Below are positions 9,067-18,753 of a stretch of DNA of 64,000 nt, one piece after another; within the stretch, counting starts at the first letter, position 1, and each line of letters starts with the position of its first letter. The notes under the pieces are model-generated. The model had not been told where the DNA came from and did not search any database. It saw nothing but the letters and a program-made list of their open reading frames with translations. The DNA lies in contig MSXN01000026.1 of the NCBI GenBank assembly GCA_002083555.1, positions 70,956-134,955 of the forward strand, given 5' to 3'. The position numbers were made by a program, and so were the translations under genes. This DNA is from Nitrospira sp. ST-bin5. Its GTDB lineage: Bacteria > Nitrospirota > Nitrospiria > Nitrospirales > Nitrospiraceae.

Positions 9067-9543
9067 TCACAGTTCCTCGAACTTGATCTCCACGACTTCG
9101 TATTCCATGACCTTCGTGGGCGTCGTCACCTCGACGAAATCTCCGACCCGCTTCCCGATGAGCGCGCGGCCGACCGGCGACTGCACGGAGATTCGGTTGA
9201 CCTTCATATCGGCTTCGTCCTGGCCGACCAGCGTATATTGCCTCTTCGACTGCGATTCCTGCTCGATCACCAGCACCGTCGCGCCGAAGACCGCGGTGTC
9301 CGTCGTCCGGCCGGTCGTGTCCACCACCCGGGCCTCAGCAATCTTGGTTTCGAGCTCAGCCATACGCGACGCAATAAACCCCTGCCGCTCCTTGGCCGCA
9401 TCATACTCGGCATTCTCGCTCAAATCGCCATGCGCACGGGCTTCGGCAATCGCTTCGATATTCTTCGGTCGTTCAACCTTGCGTAAACGATCAAGTTCGG
9501 CCTTGAGAGCCTCATAACCTTTTCGAGTAATGGGTGTCGGCAT
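9067..9543 (-). CDS. greA: Transcription elongation factor GreA
   Basis: GreA rescues backtracked RNA polymerase by stimulating transcript cleavage. The 158-residue product has the coiled-coil N-terminal domain with the diagnostic GDLSENAEYDAAKE loop, whose acidic tip enters the polymerase secondary channel. The C-terminal FKBP-like domain contains SPVGRALIGKRVGD. Length is exactly family-typical. It lies 15 bp downstream of carB and 1 bp upstream of the SAM hydroxide adenosyltransferase; carB-greA adjacency is seen in several bacterial groups. Confidence 0.97.
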   Translation of the reverse strand: MPTPITRKGYEALKAELDRLRKVERPKNIEAIAEARAHGDLSENAEYDAAKERQGFIASRMAELETKIAEARVVDTTGRTTDTAVFGATVLVIEQESQSKRQYTLVGQDEADMKVNRISVQSPVGRALIGKRVGDFVEVTTPTKVMEYEVVEIKFEEL

Positions 9544-9558
9544 ACCGCAGAACTCCTC

Positions 9559-12500
9559 TTACACCTGACTTCGATGATACTCTTGCAGAGAGCGAATCGA
9601 CAATTCTTTCTTTGCCAGGGCTTCAATACCCATCACGGCCGCCAGCGCTCCCCGCATCGTCGTATAGTAGGGCACTCCTCTCTGCAGAGCCTCCCGACGA
9701 ATAGACAGTGAGTCCGTATGGGCGGAAGCCGTACGCACGGTATTCACGACTAACGCGACGGCCCCGTTTTTAATGTGATCCACGATATGGGGACGCCCCT
9801 CTTTTACTTTATGGACGGTCTCCACCTCAACCCCTTTATCTTTCAAGAAACTGGCCGTGCCGCTGGTCGCCTGAATCTTGAACCCTAGACTGTGCAATCG
9901 CTTTGCCACACCCCACGCAGCCAACTGATCGGATTCTTTCACGCTGATAAAGGCAGTACCCGATTGCGGCAGGGTGGCCCCGGCTCCGGCTTGGGATTTA
10001 GCAAACGCCCAGCCGAAATCGCTGTCGATGCCCATGACTTCCCCCGTCGACTTCATTTCCGGTCCCAACAGCACATCGACTCCAGGGAACTTATTGAACG
10101 GGAACACCGCCTCCTTCACCGACAAGTGCGCAGGCTGGGGCGCGCTCGTAAAGCCGAGGTCCTGGAGCGATTTCCCCAGCATCACTTTCATGGCCAGCTT
10201 GGCCAGCGGAACACCGATCGCTTTGCTGACGAACGGCACCGTGCGTGAGCCCCGCGGATTCACCTCCAGCACAAACACCGTTTTGTCCTTCACGGCGAAC
10301 TGCGCATTCATCAAACCCACCACGCCTAACTCCAACGCCAAGGCCTTCATCTGGCGTTCAATTTCTCGAACGAGGGGCTTCTCCAAGGTGTACGGCGGAA
10401 GCGAACAGGCCGAATCACCCGAGTGCACCCCGGCTTCTTCAATATGTTCCATGATACCGGCCACCACTACGGTCTTCCCGTCAGAAATGGCATCGGCATC
10501 GATCTCGATCGCGTCCGAGAGATACTTGTCGATCAACACCGGATGTTTAGGAGAGGCCTTCACGGCCGAACGCATGTACTCCAGCAAATCGGCTTCATCG
10601 TACACAATCTGCATCGACCGCCCGCCCAACACATAGGAGGGACGCACCATCACGGGATAGGAGATCTTCCCCGCGATCCGCACCGCTTCATCAACGGAAC
10701 GAGCCATGCCGCTCTCGGCCTGACGTAGTCCCAGCTTATCCAAGAGATCACGGAACCGCTCACGATCCTCCGCCCGGTCGATGGCTTCTGGGCTGGTCCC
10801 GAGAATTTTCACTCCGGCTTTCGAGAGCGGCAAGGCCAGTTTCAACGGAGTCTGCCCGCCGAACTGCAGCACCACTCCGAGCGGTTGCTCCCGATGGATG
10901 ATGTTCAGCACATCCTCCTCTGTAAGCGGCTCAAAATAGAGACGATCCGACGTGTCATAGTCGGTGCTCACCGTTTCGGGATTACAGTTCACCATAATCG
11001 TTTCGACGCCCTCTTCGCGCAAGGCCATTGCCGCATGCACGCAGCAGTAGTCGAATTCGATCCCCTGCCCGATCCGGTTGGGGCCGCCCCCGAGAATGAC
11101 CACCTTGGTGCGATCGGATGGACGCGACTCACATTCACTGCCGTAGGTCGAATAGAGATAGGGGGTATTGGCTTCAAACTCCGCCGCACAGGTGTCGACA
11201 CGCTTATAAGTGACGGTCCTGGTTGGCTTGGCGGACTTACCGGATCCCATGCGCGCCTTCCGAACAGCCGCGCCATCGGTTCCGAGCAGCTGGCCGATTC
11301 GGTCATCGGAAAATCCCAGTTCTTTGGCTTGCCACAGTAGATCACCGGCAAGAACCGCAGCGGCGTTGTCGGCCTTGCCGATTAACAACTGCTCAAACTG
11401 GATCAGCTCACGAACCTGCTCCAGAAACCAGGGATCGATTTTGGTAATCGCGAACAATTCGTCATTTGTGAAACCAAGTCTGATCCCGTCGGCCAGATAC
11501 CAGAGCCTCTCAGGTAACGGTGTTTTCAAGGTACGCCGGATTTTTTCGGCAGCCTCGGCACGATTGAACTCGGCAGGAATCCCGCGATCGATACCGACCC
11601 GTGAGGCCAGTCCGTTGAGGTCCAGTTCCAACGAACGGATCGCTTTCTGCAACGACTCCTTGAACGTCCGGCCGATGGCCATCACTTCGCCCACCGATTT
11701 CATCTGCGTCGTGAGCGTCGGATCGGCCCCTTTGAATTTCTGAAACGCGAAGCGAGGAATCTTGACCACGACGTAATCGATAGTAGGCTCGAAGGACGCT
11801 TTGGTCACGCCGGTGATGTCGTTGGTGATCTCGTCCAACGTATAGCCGATTGCCAGCTTCGCCGCGATTTTCGCAATCGGAAATCCCGTGGCCTTCGACG
11901 CCAAGGCCGAGCTCCGCGACACGCGCGGGTTCATCTCAATGATGATCATTTCCCCGTTGTCGGGGTTCAGACCGAATTGAATGTTCGAGCCGCCCGTGTC
12001 GACGCCGATCTCGCGAATGATCCGCAGAGCCGCATCGCGCATGCGCTGATATTCCTTGTCGGTCAGAGTCATGGCCGGCGCCACGGTGATGCTGTCGCCG
12101 GTATGCACACCCATCGGATCGAGATTCTCGATCGGACACACGATGACGACGTTGTCCTTGAGATCGCGCATGACCTCCAGCTCGTATTCTTTCCACCCGA
12201 TCAACGAGCGTTCGATCAAGACCTGACTGGTCGGGCTCATGGCCAGCGCCCAATCGATGAGCTTCTCAAACTCTTCCCGATTATAGGCAATGTTGCCGCC
12301 GGTCCCGCCCATCGTAAACGAAGGCCTGATGATGGCGGGAAATCCGACTTTCTCAAGAATCCTGGCCGCCTCATCACGATTGTGCGCCGTGCCGCTCTCC
12401 GGCACCTTCAACCCGATCCGCTGCATCGCCTGCTTGAACGCTTCCCGATCTTCGGCCTTGTGAATGGCTTCCGCCGAGGCCCCGATCAGCTTGACGCCGT

Positions 12501-12831
12501 ACTTCTCCAACACGCCACGTTTCACCAACCCCATCGTCGCATTCAAGGCCGTTTGTCCGCCCATCGTCGGCAGGAGCGCATCGGGCCGCTCACGTTCAAT
12601 GACTTTTTCCACCACCTCCAGCGTGATCGGCTCAATGTACGTGCGATCGGCCAGCTCGGGATCGGTCATAATCGTCGCAGGGTTGCTATTGATGAGGATG
12701 ACCTTGAAACCCTCTTCCCGCAACGCTTTGCAGGCTTGCGTGCCGGAGTAGTCAAACTCACAAGCCTGGCCGATCACGATCGGCCCGGATCCAATTAACA
12801 GTATCGACTTGATATCAGTGCGTTTCGGCAT
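9559..12831 (-). CDS. carB: Carbamoyl-phosphate synthase large subunit
   Basis: CarB makes carbamoyl phosphate from bicarbonate, ATP and ammonia channelled from CarA, feeding pyrimidine and arginine synthesis. The 1090-residue protein has the duplicated ATP-grasp architecture. The first half starts MPKRTDIKSILLIGSGPIVI, with FTMGGTGGNIAYN and IIEMNPRVSRSSALASKATG. The second half has VVILGGGPNRIGQGIEFDY and VLEVNPRGSRTVPFVSKA. A C-terminal MGS-like allosteric domain follows (about 950-1090, with GTAFISVKESDQ). Length is standard. It is separated from carA by the sppA and M48 protease genes. Confidence 0.98.
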   Translation of the reverse strand: MPKRTDIKSILLIGSGPIVIGQACEFDYSGTQACKALREEGFKVILINSNPATIMTDPELADRTYIEPITLEVVEKVIERERPDALLPTMGGQTALNATMGLVKRGVLEKYGVKLIGASAEAIHKAEDREAFKQAMQRIGLKVPESGTAHNRDEAARILEKVGFPAIIRPSFTMGGTGGNIAYNREEFEKLIDWALAMSPTSQVLIERSLIGWKEYELEVMRDLKDNVVIVCPIENLDPMGVHTGDSITVAPAMTLTDKEYQRMRDAALRIIREIGVDTGGSNIQFGLNPDNGEMIIIEMNPRVSRSSALASKATGFPIAKIAAKLAIGYTLDEITNDITGVTKASFEPTIDYVVVKIPRFAFQKFKGADPTLTTQMKSVGEVMAIGRTFKESLQKAIRSLELDLNGLASRVGIDRGIPAEFNRAEAAEKIRRTLKTPLPERLWYLADGIRLGFTNDELFAITKIDPWFLEQVRELIQFEQLLIGKADNAAAVLAGDLLWQAKELGFSDDRIGQLLGTDGAAVRKARMGSGKSAKPTRTVTYKRVDTCAAEFEANTPYLYSTYGSECESRPSDRTKVVILGGGPNRIGQGIEFDYCCVHAAMALREEGVETIMVNCNPETVSTDYDTSDRLYFEPLTEEDVLNIIHREQPLGVVLQFGGQTPLKLALPLSKAGVKILGTSPEAIDRAEDRERFRDLLDKLGLRQAESGMARSVDEAVRIAGKISYPVMVRPSYVLGGRSMQIVYDEADLLEYMRSAVKASPKHPVLIDKYLSDAIEIDADAISDGKTVVVAGIMEHIEEAGVHSGDSACSLPPYTLEKPLVREIERQMKALALELGVVGLMNAQFAVKDKTVFVLEVNPRGSRTVPFVSKAIGVPLAKLAMKVMLGKSLQDLGFTSAPQPAHLSVKEAVFPFNKFPGVDVLLGPEMKSTGEVMGIDSDFGWAFAKSQAGAGATLPQSGTAFISVKESDQLAAWGVAKRLHSLGFKIQATSGTASFLKDKGVEVETVHKVKEGRPHIVDHIKNGAVALVVNTVRTASAHTDSLSIRREALQRGVPYYTTMRGALAAVMGIEALAKKELSIRSLQEYHRSQV

Positions 12832-12851
12832 GCGTCCTCAACAATGTGAAT

Positions 12852-13814
12852 CTAACTCATTTGCGGCATGGGGCCGATCAACGGCCGGTAGGGTGCCGGA
12901 GGCGGCGCCGGGGGGACATTGGGTCCATGGTAGCGCTGCATCGCGTCCGGCAACCAGGCCTCGATTTGATTGATACGAGTGAGGTCCGAGGGATGGGTCG
13001 ACAGAAACTCCGGAACCGCCTGCTGCGACCGGAAGCACACCTTCCCGATCATCTGCCGAGGACAGCCGCTCATACGTTCCCAGAACGGCACCGCTTCACG
13101 CGGGTCGTATCCTGCGTCCGCCATCAGGCGCAGGCCGATATAGTCCGCTTCCGACTCCTGCTTGCGATTGAAGGGCAGCGAGACGTTCACACCGTAGGCG
13201 CCGAGCAGCCCCTGCATGGCGCCGCCTCCGGCATGCCCCGCCGCCGCGGCCCCGATGGCGCCCAATTGGGCGATTTGATCGATGATGCTGCGGCTCATCC
13301 GCTCGACTCCATGCCGCTGCAGCGCATGGGCCACTTCATGCCCCATCACCGTCGCCAATCCTGCCTCACTCTTCGTCACCTTGAGAATGCCGGTAAAGAC
13401 CGCCACCTTGCCGCCGGGCAAACAAAAAGCATTCACCATTTTGTCGTCTTCAATGACGGCAAACTCCCACTGATAGTCCGGCTTATTCGCCGCCTTGGCA
13501 ATCCGCTGCCCGACCTTCTGAACCAGCTCATTGATTTCAGCATTGTCACTCAGCGTCGCCTGTCGCAAGACCTCCCGATAGGCGCCGAGCCCAAACTCCT
13601 GCTCTTTTTCTTCCGAGAAGAAAATAAGCTGATCGCGGGCAGTGCCAGGAGCGCGATAACAGCCGGTCAACGACGACAACAGTCCCAGAGCCGTGCAAGC
13701 CCCAAGTGCCGCATAAATTCCGGCTACTCCCTGTACCCCGAATGCCAGGACTGCGCGACGCCCGACCGGGGTAGCGAGAAATTGGTCCACGTTATGATCA
13801 ACCTGTTGTGCCAT
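12852..13814 (-). CDS. M48-family metalloprotease, putative lipoprotein
   Basis: This is a zinc protease of the M48 (HtpX/Oma1/BepA-like) family, 320 residues. The zinc motif is GHEVAHALQRHG in mid-protein, with a downstream SEADYIGLRLMADAGYDP supplying the third zinc ligand. The N-terminus has a twin-arginine-like GRRAVLAFG, a hydrophobic stretch and a lipobox SLTGC, so export and lipidation are likely. Such proteins often act in outer-membrane quality control. I chose the ATG at 13814; an upstream TTG adds only four residues. It sits between sppA and carB in the pyr operon, with a 43-bp gap to sppA and 20 bp to carB. Confidence 0.88.
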   Translation of the reverse strand: MAQQVDHNVDQFLATPVGRRAVLAFGVQGVAGIYAALGACTALGLLSSLTGCYRAPGTARDQLIFFSEEKEQEFGLGAYREVLRQATLSDNAEINELVQKVGQRIAKAANKPDYQWEFAVIEDDKMVNAFCLPGGKVAVFTGILKVTKSEAGLATVMGHEVAHALQRHGVERMSRSIIDQIAQLGAIGAAAAGHAGGGAMQGLLGAYGVNVSLPFNRKQESEADYIGLRLMADAGYDPREAVPFWERMSGCPRQMIGKVCFRSQQAVPEFLSTHPSDLTRINQIEAWLPDAMQRYHGPNVPPAPPPAPYRPLIGPMPQMS

Positions 13815-13857
13815 GACGTCACCCAACCGAACCGGCCTGGAACGATGTCAACCTGGC

Positions 13858-14823
13858 CTAGGGCATCCACAAATACATGAACTGCGGCGCGCCACCCCTG
13901 ACAAACGACATCACATCGAAGTTGCCCAACGCCGCCAACGGACCGGGCGCCATAAGCTTGGTGTACACATTGTTCGAATAATCGCCCGGGCGGTGATAGG
14001 TCACCACTTTCGCCTCGGTCAGTCCCGCTTTCTTCTTGGCCGCTTCAATGGCTTCTTCCAGATAGCCGATCTCATCGACCAGCCCGGCCGCTTTCGCCTG
14101 ATCCCCGGTATAGATCCGGCCATCGGCCAGCTTCTTGATCTGCTCCATCTGAAGATTCGGCCGGCCTTCCTGCACAACGGTCAGGAACCGCTGATAGAAC
14201 GAATCGATCAACCCTTGGAAAATGCCCCGCTCTTCCGGAGTCATCGCGCGAAACGGTGACCCCATATCCTTCCGAGGGCCGGACGTAATCGCGGTGGCCT
14301 CTACCCCCACTTTCTCCAACAGTCCGTGCGTATTCACCGTGAGCATGATGACGCCGATACTCCCTGTCACCGTCGAGGGATGGGCCATGATCCGGTCCGC
14401 GGCTGAAGCGATGTAATAGCCGCCCGAGGCCCCCACATCCATGATCGAGGCAATGACCGGAATCTTGCGGGACGCCTTGAAGAGTTTGAGTTCATGATGA
14501 ATGATATCCGATGCCGTGACCGTGCCGCCAGGCGTATTGATCCGCAGCACCAGCGCCTTGACCGACTCATCACGTGAGGCCCGCGTCAGCTCCTCTTTGA
14601 TCGTCGCGATCATGCTGGGTTGCGTATAGAAGCTCGACTTCTCTTCCGAACTGATCATCCCGGACACGTCCACGAGCAGAATCTTGTCCTTGCCGGTTCC
14701 GCTGACCTGCCGCTCCTCCAGTTGAGCGGGCGGAGGCGGAATCTGAATATTGACGCAGCCCGAGTGCAACACACTCAAGACCACGACGAACAGACCGGCG
14801 ACGGATTGACTGAATCTATCCAT
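13858..14823 (-). CDS. sppA: Signal peptide peptidase SppA, 36-kDa type, lipoprotein
   Basis: SppA digests cleaved signal peptides in the membrane. The 321-residue product starts MDRFSQSVAGLFVVVLSV and has a lipobox LHSGC (Cys23). The catalytic serine lies in VGASGGYYIASAADRI, and the lysine is probably in SGPRKDMGSPFRAMTPEE, as in short SppA/SohB enzymes. A longer frame starts at 14946 but its extra residues are antisense-type sequence read from carA. The ATG at 14823 overlaps the carA stop by 8 bp and matches a secretory N-terminus. Its position between carA and carB implies co-expression with pyrimidine synthesis. Confidence 0.92.
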   Translation of the reverse strand: MDRFSQSVAGLFVVVLSVLHSGCVNIQIPPPPAQLEERQVSGTGKDKILLVDVSGMISSEEKSSFYTQPSMIATIKEELTRASRDESVKALVLRINTPGGTVTASDIIHHELKLFKASRKIPVIASIMDVGASGGYYIASAADRIMAHPSTVTGSIGVIMLTVNTHGLLEKVGVEATAITSGPRKDMGSPFRAMTPEERGIFQGLIDSFYQRFLTVVQEGRPNLQMEQIKKLADGRIYTGDQAKAAGLVDEIGYLEEAIEAAKKKAGLTEAKVVTYHRPGDYSNNVYTKLMAPGPLAALGNFDVMSFVRGGAPQFMYLWMP

Positions 14824-15994
14824 GATGTTTCTCCATGAGCTGCACAAACTCCTCAAACAGGTACGCCGAATCATGCGGACCGGGTGAGGCCTCCGGATGA
14901 TACTGCACCGAAAAGACCGGCTGGTCCAAACAGACCATGCCTTCAATCGACTGATCGTTCAGGCTCAGGTGGGTAATCGACACCTTGCCGAGCTTGGTCT
15001 CGATCGTCACCGGACGCTCCGGCACGCCAGTGATCGGGATCGGGCTCCGCACGGAGAAATTGTGATTCTGCGAGGTGATCTCGACCTTGCGTGTCCGGAT
15101 ATCGATGACCGGATGGTTCGACCCGTGATGCCCGAACTTCAGCTTGTAGGTCTTAAGGCCTAAGGCCAATCCAATGATCTGATGGCCCAGGCAAATGCCA
15201 AAGATCGGATAACGACCGATCAAGGCGCGCACCGCTTCCATCGCATAGGGCACACCCTCGGGATCGCCCGGACCGTTCGAGAGAAACACCCCGTCCGGCT
15301 TCAATGCCTGCACCTCGGCGGCCGGCGTCGATGCCGGCACCACCGTCACCTGGCAGCCCACATCGACCAGCCGTCGCAAGATATTTTCCTTCACGCCGAA
15401 ATCATAGGCCACGACCCGCCAGGGCTTTCGTCTCTCGGATCGTGCCCGCACCGGCACCACATCCGGCATCCATTCCCCCGAACCCTTGTCCCATTCATAG
15501 GAACGCTTCGAGGTGACCTCGGCGACGAGATCGCGTCCGAGAATGCTCGGCGCCTGCTTGGCCTTCTTGACGGCAGAGTCTCGATTCGCGTCGACATGCG
15601 TGATCACCGCCTGCTGCGAGCCCTTCTCCCTGAGATGGCGGGTCAAAGCACGAGTGTCGAGCCCTTCGATGGCAACGACCTTAGCCTTGGCCAGATAGTC
15701 CTGAATACATTCCTTGCCCCGCCAGTTACTGGTCAGCCGACTGGCCTCCATCACGACAAACCCCTCAGCCCAGATGTTCCGCGACTCGATATCCTCAGGC
15801 GTCACCCCATAGTTCCCGATATGCGGACAGGTCATCGTGATGATCTGTCCTTTATAGGACGGGTCGGTCAGCACCTCTTGGTACCCGGTCATGGCCGTAT
15901 TGAACACCACTTCCCCGATGGCCTCTCCCTCATAGCCGAGGGCGCGCCCCTCGAAGACCGTTCCATCGGCCAATGCCAGCAACGCTTTCTTCAT
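14816..15994 (-). CDS. carA: Carbamoyl-phosphate synthase small subunit
   Basis: CarA hydrolyses glutamine and channels ammonia to CarB. The 392-residue protein has the N-terminal CPSase small-chain domain (KKALLALADGTVFEGRA, then FNTAMTGYQEVLTDPSY) and a C-terminal class I glutaminase domain. The nucleophile cysteine is in IFGICLGHQIIGLALG, and the catalytic His-Glu in VQYHPEASPGPHDS. Its start overlaps the DUF4149 gene stop by 4 bp, and its stop overlaps the sppA start. Confidence 0.98.
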   Translation of the reverse strand: MKKALLALADGTVFEGRALGYEGEAIGEVVFNTAMTGYQEVLTDPSYKGQIITMTCPHIGNYGVTPEDIESRNIWAEGFVVMEASRLTSNWRGKECIQDYLAKAKVVAIEGLDTRALTRHLREKGSQQAVITHVDANRDSAVKKAKQAPSILGRDLVAEVTSKRSYEWDKGSGEWMPDVVPVRARSERRKPWRVVAYDFGVKENILRRLVDVGCQVTVVPASTPAAEVQALKPDGVFLSNGPGDPEGVPYAMEAVRALIGRYPIFGICLGHQIIGLALGLKTYKLKFGHHGSNHPVIDIRTRKVEITSQNHNFSVRSPIPITGVPERPVTIETKLGKVSITHLSLNDQSIEGMVCLDQPVFSVQYHPEASPGPHDSAYLFEEFVQLMEKHHG

Positions 15995-16527
15995 GTCTGC
16001 CCCTTGCTCACTCGCAATGTGTGCAACGTATGATTGACCCGCACGCCCATCAACGCAATACCTAAACAGAGATTCACCATATAGAGCGCGCGCACCGGCA
16101 TATGGAGTTTGAAGAAAGCTTCAAACGCCGCCTTCCTTGACGCTTCATCCTTGATGGCAAAGGCCTCAGCTTGGAGCACAGCCGCATGAGGATGCAAGAA
16201 CCCGATTATGATCGCCGCAATGAGCACCATCACGCCGAGCAGAGCCATTTCAAGAGTAGTGGGAGCCATCACAGGATGCTGAACCCACCGGCGCCAGACC
16301 ATCCCGGCGATCATCACGACCATCGCCACCATCACCGCTCGATTGAATCCTTCAAACGCTTTCGTTAGAAACAACCCACCGGAATCCTGTCCACCGAACG
16401 TATTAAACACCGCCGGAATCACGGCGGCCACCAGAATCACCAAACCACCCACCCAGACTCCCAAGGCCAGCCATTCAAGCGTCAGCCCGATGCGAGACAT
16501 CCATAAGCACGCCCGGGACTCCATCAT
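15991..16527 (-). CDS. DUF4149 domain membrane protein
   Basis: The 178-residue protein is predicted to span the inner membrane four times: about residues 13-38, 64-82, 94-112 and 148-166. Between the last two is an amphipathic loop with KDEASRKAAFEAFFKLH. The layout and the sequence LALGVWVGGLV match the DUF4149/TMEM205-like family of unknown function. It lies between pyrC (3 bp away) and carA (4-bp overlap), so it is certainly part of the pyr operon. A start at the internal ATG at 16500 is possible. No enzymatic role can be assigned. Confidence 0.75.
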   Translation of the reverse strand: MMESRACLWMSRIGLTLEWLALGVWVGGLVILVAAVIPAVFNTFGGQDSGGLFLTKAFEGFNRAVMVAMVVMIAGMVWRRWVQHPVMAPTTLEMALLGVMVLIAAIIIGFLHPHAAVLQAEAFAIKDEASRKAAFEAFFKLHMPVRALYMVNLCLGIALMGVRVNHTLHTLRVSKGQT

Positions 16528-16530
16528 AGA

Positions 16531-17817
16531 CTACCGCTCGGCTGCCGTCGCTTCAAACACCACCCGCCCCCCGACAATGGTCGTCCGAACCCTCCCCTTC
16601 ACTTTCCATCCGGCAAACGGGGTATTCCGGCTCTTCGACTTGAACTTGCTGGGATCGACCTGCCACTGCTCCTGAGGATCGACGATCGCCACATCCGCAT
16701 CGGCTCCGACGGCCAACGTGCCCTTCTTAAGTCCGAATGCCACAGCCGGCGCGGTCGCCAGCTTATCAACCGCCTGCTCCAGCGTCAGCACGCCTTCATC
16801 CACCAAGGCCAGCGTCAACGAGAGCGCCGTTTCCAAGCCGACAATTCCGAATGGGGCTTCAGTAAAGTCCTGCTGTTTTTCCTGCGTGGCATGCGGCGCA
16901 TGGTCTGTGGCGATGACGTCGATCGTCCCGTCCCGTAACCCTTCTTTAATCGCCTGCACATCCTCGCCGGTTCTGAGCGGAGGATTCATTTTCGCCAGCG
17001 TGTTATAGCCGCGCACTACATCTTCCGTGAGCGTGAAATGGTGCGGGCAGGCCTCTGCCGTTACCTTGATCCCGCGGGCTTTCGCTTCGCGGACCATCCG
17101 CACCGATCCGGCTGTACTGATATGGGCCAGATGCAAGCGCGCGCCGGTGAGTTCCGACAGCGAAAGATTGCGTGCGACCATGACATCTTCCGCAGCAGCC
17201 GGAATGCCGGGCAGCCCCAGCTCCGTAGAGATCAACCCTTCATTCATACAGCCGCCCTCGGCGAGATGCAGATCTTCACAATGATCCACCACCGGGATGT
17301 CAAAGGCCACCGCATATTCCATCGCCCGTCGCATCACAAGGCTGTTCATCACCGGCTTGCCGTCGTCGGAAATCGCCACGCAGCCTGACCGGTGCAGATC
17401 GCCGATCTCCGCCAATTCCTTCCCCTCCGAGCCCTTTGTGATGGCTCCGATAGGCAAGACGTTGGCCAACCCCGCGGCGCGGGCCCGATCTATCATGAAT
17501 TCCGTCACCGCTTGATTATCGTTCACCGGCTTCGTATTCGGCATGGCACAGACGGTGGTAAACCCGCCGGCCACCGCCGCGGCGGCGCCGCTCTGAATCG
17601 TTTCTTTGTACTCAAACCCCGGCTCACGGAAATGCACATGCAGATCCACGAACCCGGGCAAGACCAGCTGCCCCTTGGCGTCGATGACCGTCGCACCGGC
17701 AGGAGCCTTCAGATTCGCCCCCACCGCCGCAATCTTGCCCTGATCGATCAAGACATCTGCCACACCGTTGACGCGTCCCGGATCGATCACCTGTCCGCCC
17801 TTAATCAATATCGCCAC
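16531..17817 (-). CDS. pyrC: Dihydroorotase
   Basis: PyrC cyclises carbamoyl aspartate to dihydroorotate. This is a 428-residue class I (longer, type PyrC2) enzyme of the amidohydrolase fold. The first metal motif is DLHVHFREPGFEYKE near residues 57-71, the carboxylated-lysine and substrate region covers GGFTTVCAMPNTKP, and the last metal ligand is in IDVIATDHAPH. All ligands look intact, so it should be an active enzyme and not the PyrX-type pseudoenzyme. It is 3 bp downstream of pyrB. Confidence 0.96.
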   Translation of the reverse strand: MAILIKGGQVIDPGRVNGVADVLIDQGKIAAVGANLKAPAGATVIDAKGQLVLPGFVDLHVHFREPGFEYKETIQSGAAAAVAGGFTTVCAMPNTKPVNDNQAVTEFMIDRARAAGLANVLPIGAITKGSEGKELAEIGDLHRSGCVAISDDGKPVMNSLVMRRAMEYAVAFDIPVVDHCEDLHLAEGGCMNEGLISTELGLPGIPAAAEDVMVARNLSLSELTGARLHLAHISTAGSVRMVREAKARGIKVTAEACPHHFTLTEDVVRGYNTLAKMNPPLRTGEDVQAIKEGLRDGTIDVIATDHAPHATQEKQQDFTEAPFGIVGLETALSLTLALVDEGVLTLEQAVDKLATAPAVAFGLKKGTLAVGADADVAIVDPQEQWQVDPSKFKSKSRNTPFAGWKVKGRVRTTIVGGRVVFEATAAER

Positions 17818-17820
17818 GAT

Positions 17821-18741
17821 TTAGTTTGCTCCTGACATGAGATAGAGAACACCCATGCGAACGGCCACGCCATTCGCCACTTGATCCAGGATCACCGACG
17901 ACAGACTGTCCGCCACTTCCGGCGCAATCTCGACCCCGCGATTGATCGGCCCGGGATGCATGACAATCGCCTTCGGATCCGCCAGCTTCACCCGCTCCGC
18001 CGTCAATCCATACAAACGCGCATATTCGCGGATGGTTGGGAACAACGCCCGCCCCTGCCGCTCAAGCTGAAGCCGCAACATCATGATGACCTGCACATCC
18101 CGCAGGCCTTCGTCGAGATGATGGAAGACGCGCACGCCCATCTTTTCGATTCCCAATGGAATCATGGTCGGCGGCCCTACCACGCGGACTTCAGCACCCA
18201 GCTTGGTCAACGCCAGGATATTGGACCGTGCCACCCGGCTATGGGCCACATCCCCGACAATCGCCACGCGCAATCCCTTGAACGCCATTCCCCGCTCACG
18301 AATCGTATAGAGATCGAGCAACGCCTGGGTCGGATGCTCGTGCCAGCCATCTCCGGCATTGATCACCGAAGACTTCACTCCCCGTGCTAAGGTCTCGGCT
18401 GCTCCCGCCGACGAATGACGCAACACGATGATATCCGCCTGCATGGCCTCAATGTTGCGCGCCGTATCGAGCAAGGTCTCCCCTTTGACGACGCTGCTCG
18501 ACGAAGGGGAAAAATTGATCACATCGGCACTCAACCGCTTGGCCGCCAGCTCGAACGACGTGCGCGTTCTCGTGCTCGGCTCGAAGAACAGATTCACGAC
18601 CGTCCGCCCGCGCAGCGCCGGCACTTTCTTGATCTCGCGGCCACTCACTTCCTTGAACGAATCGGCCGTCTCAAGAATGAGCTGAATGTCCTCCACCGAC
18701 AAGGGTGCCAGACTGAGCAGATTTTTATGCTTGAGACTCAT
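17821..18741 (-). CDS. pyrB: Aspartate carbamoyltransferase catalytic subunit
   Basis: PyrB condenses carbamoyl phosphate and aspartate. The 306-residue protein shows the carbamoyl-phosphate site FFEPSTRTRTSFELAAKRL, the HPTQALLDLYTI motif, and the aspartate-loop MLRLQLERQG. No pyrI regulatory subunit gene is present, so control is probably at the transcript level through PyrR. It is 12 bp downstream of pyrR and 3 bp upstream of pyrC. Confidence 0.97.
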   Translation of the reverse strand: MSLKHKNLLSLAPLSVEDIQLILETADSFKEVSGREIKKVPALRGRTVVNLFFEPSTRTRTSFELAAKRLSADVINFSPSSSSVVKGETLLDTARNIEAMQADIIVLRHSSAGAAETLARGVKSSVINAGDGWHEHPTQALLDLYTIRERGMAFKGLRVAIVGDVAHSRVARSNILALTKLGAEVRVVGPPTMIPLGIEKMGVRVFHHLDEGLRDVQVIMMLRLQLERQGRALFPTIREYARLYGLTAERVKLADPKAIVMHPGPINRGVEIAPEVADSLSSVILDQVANGVAVRMGVLYLMSGAN

Positions 18742-18753
18742 GGCATCCTCCGC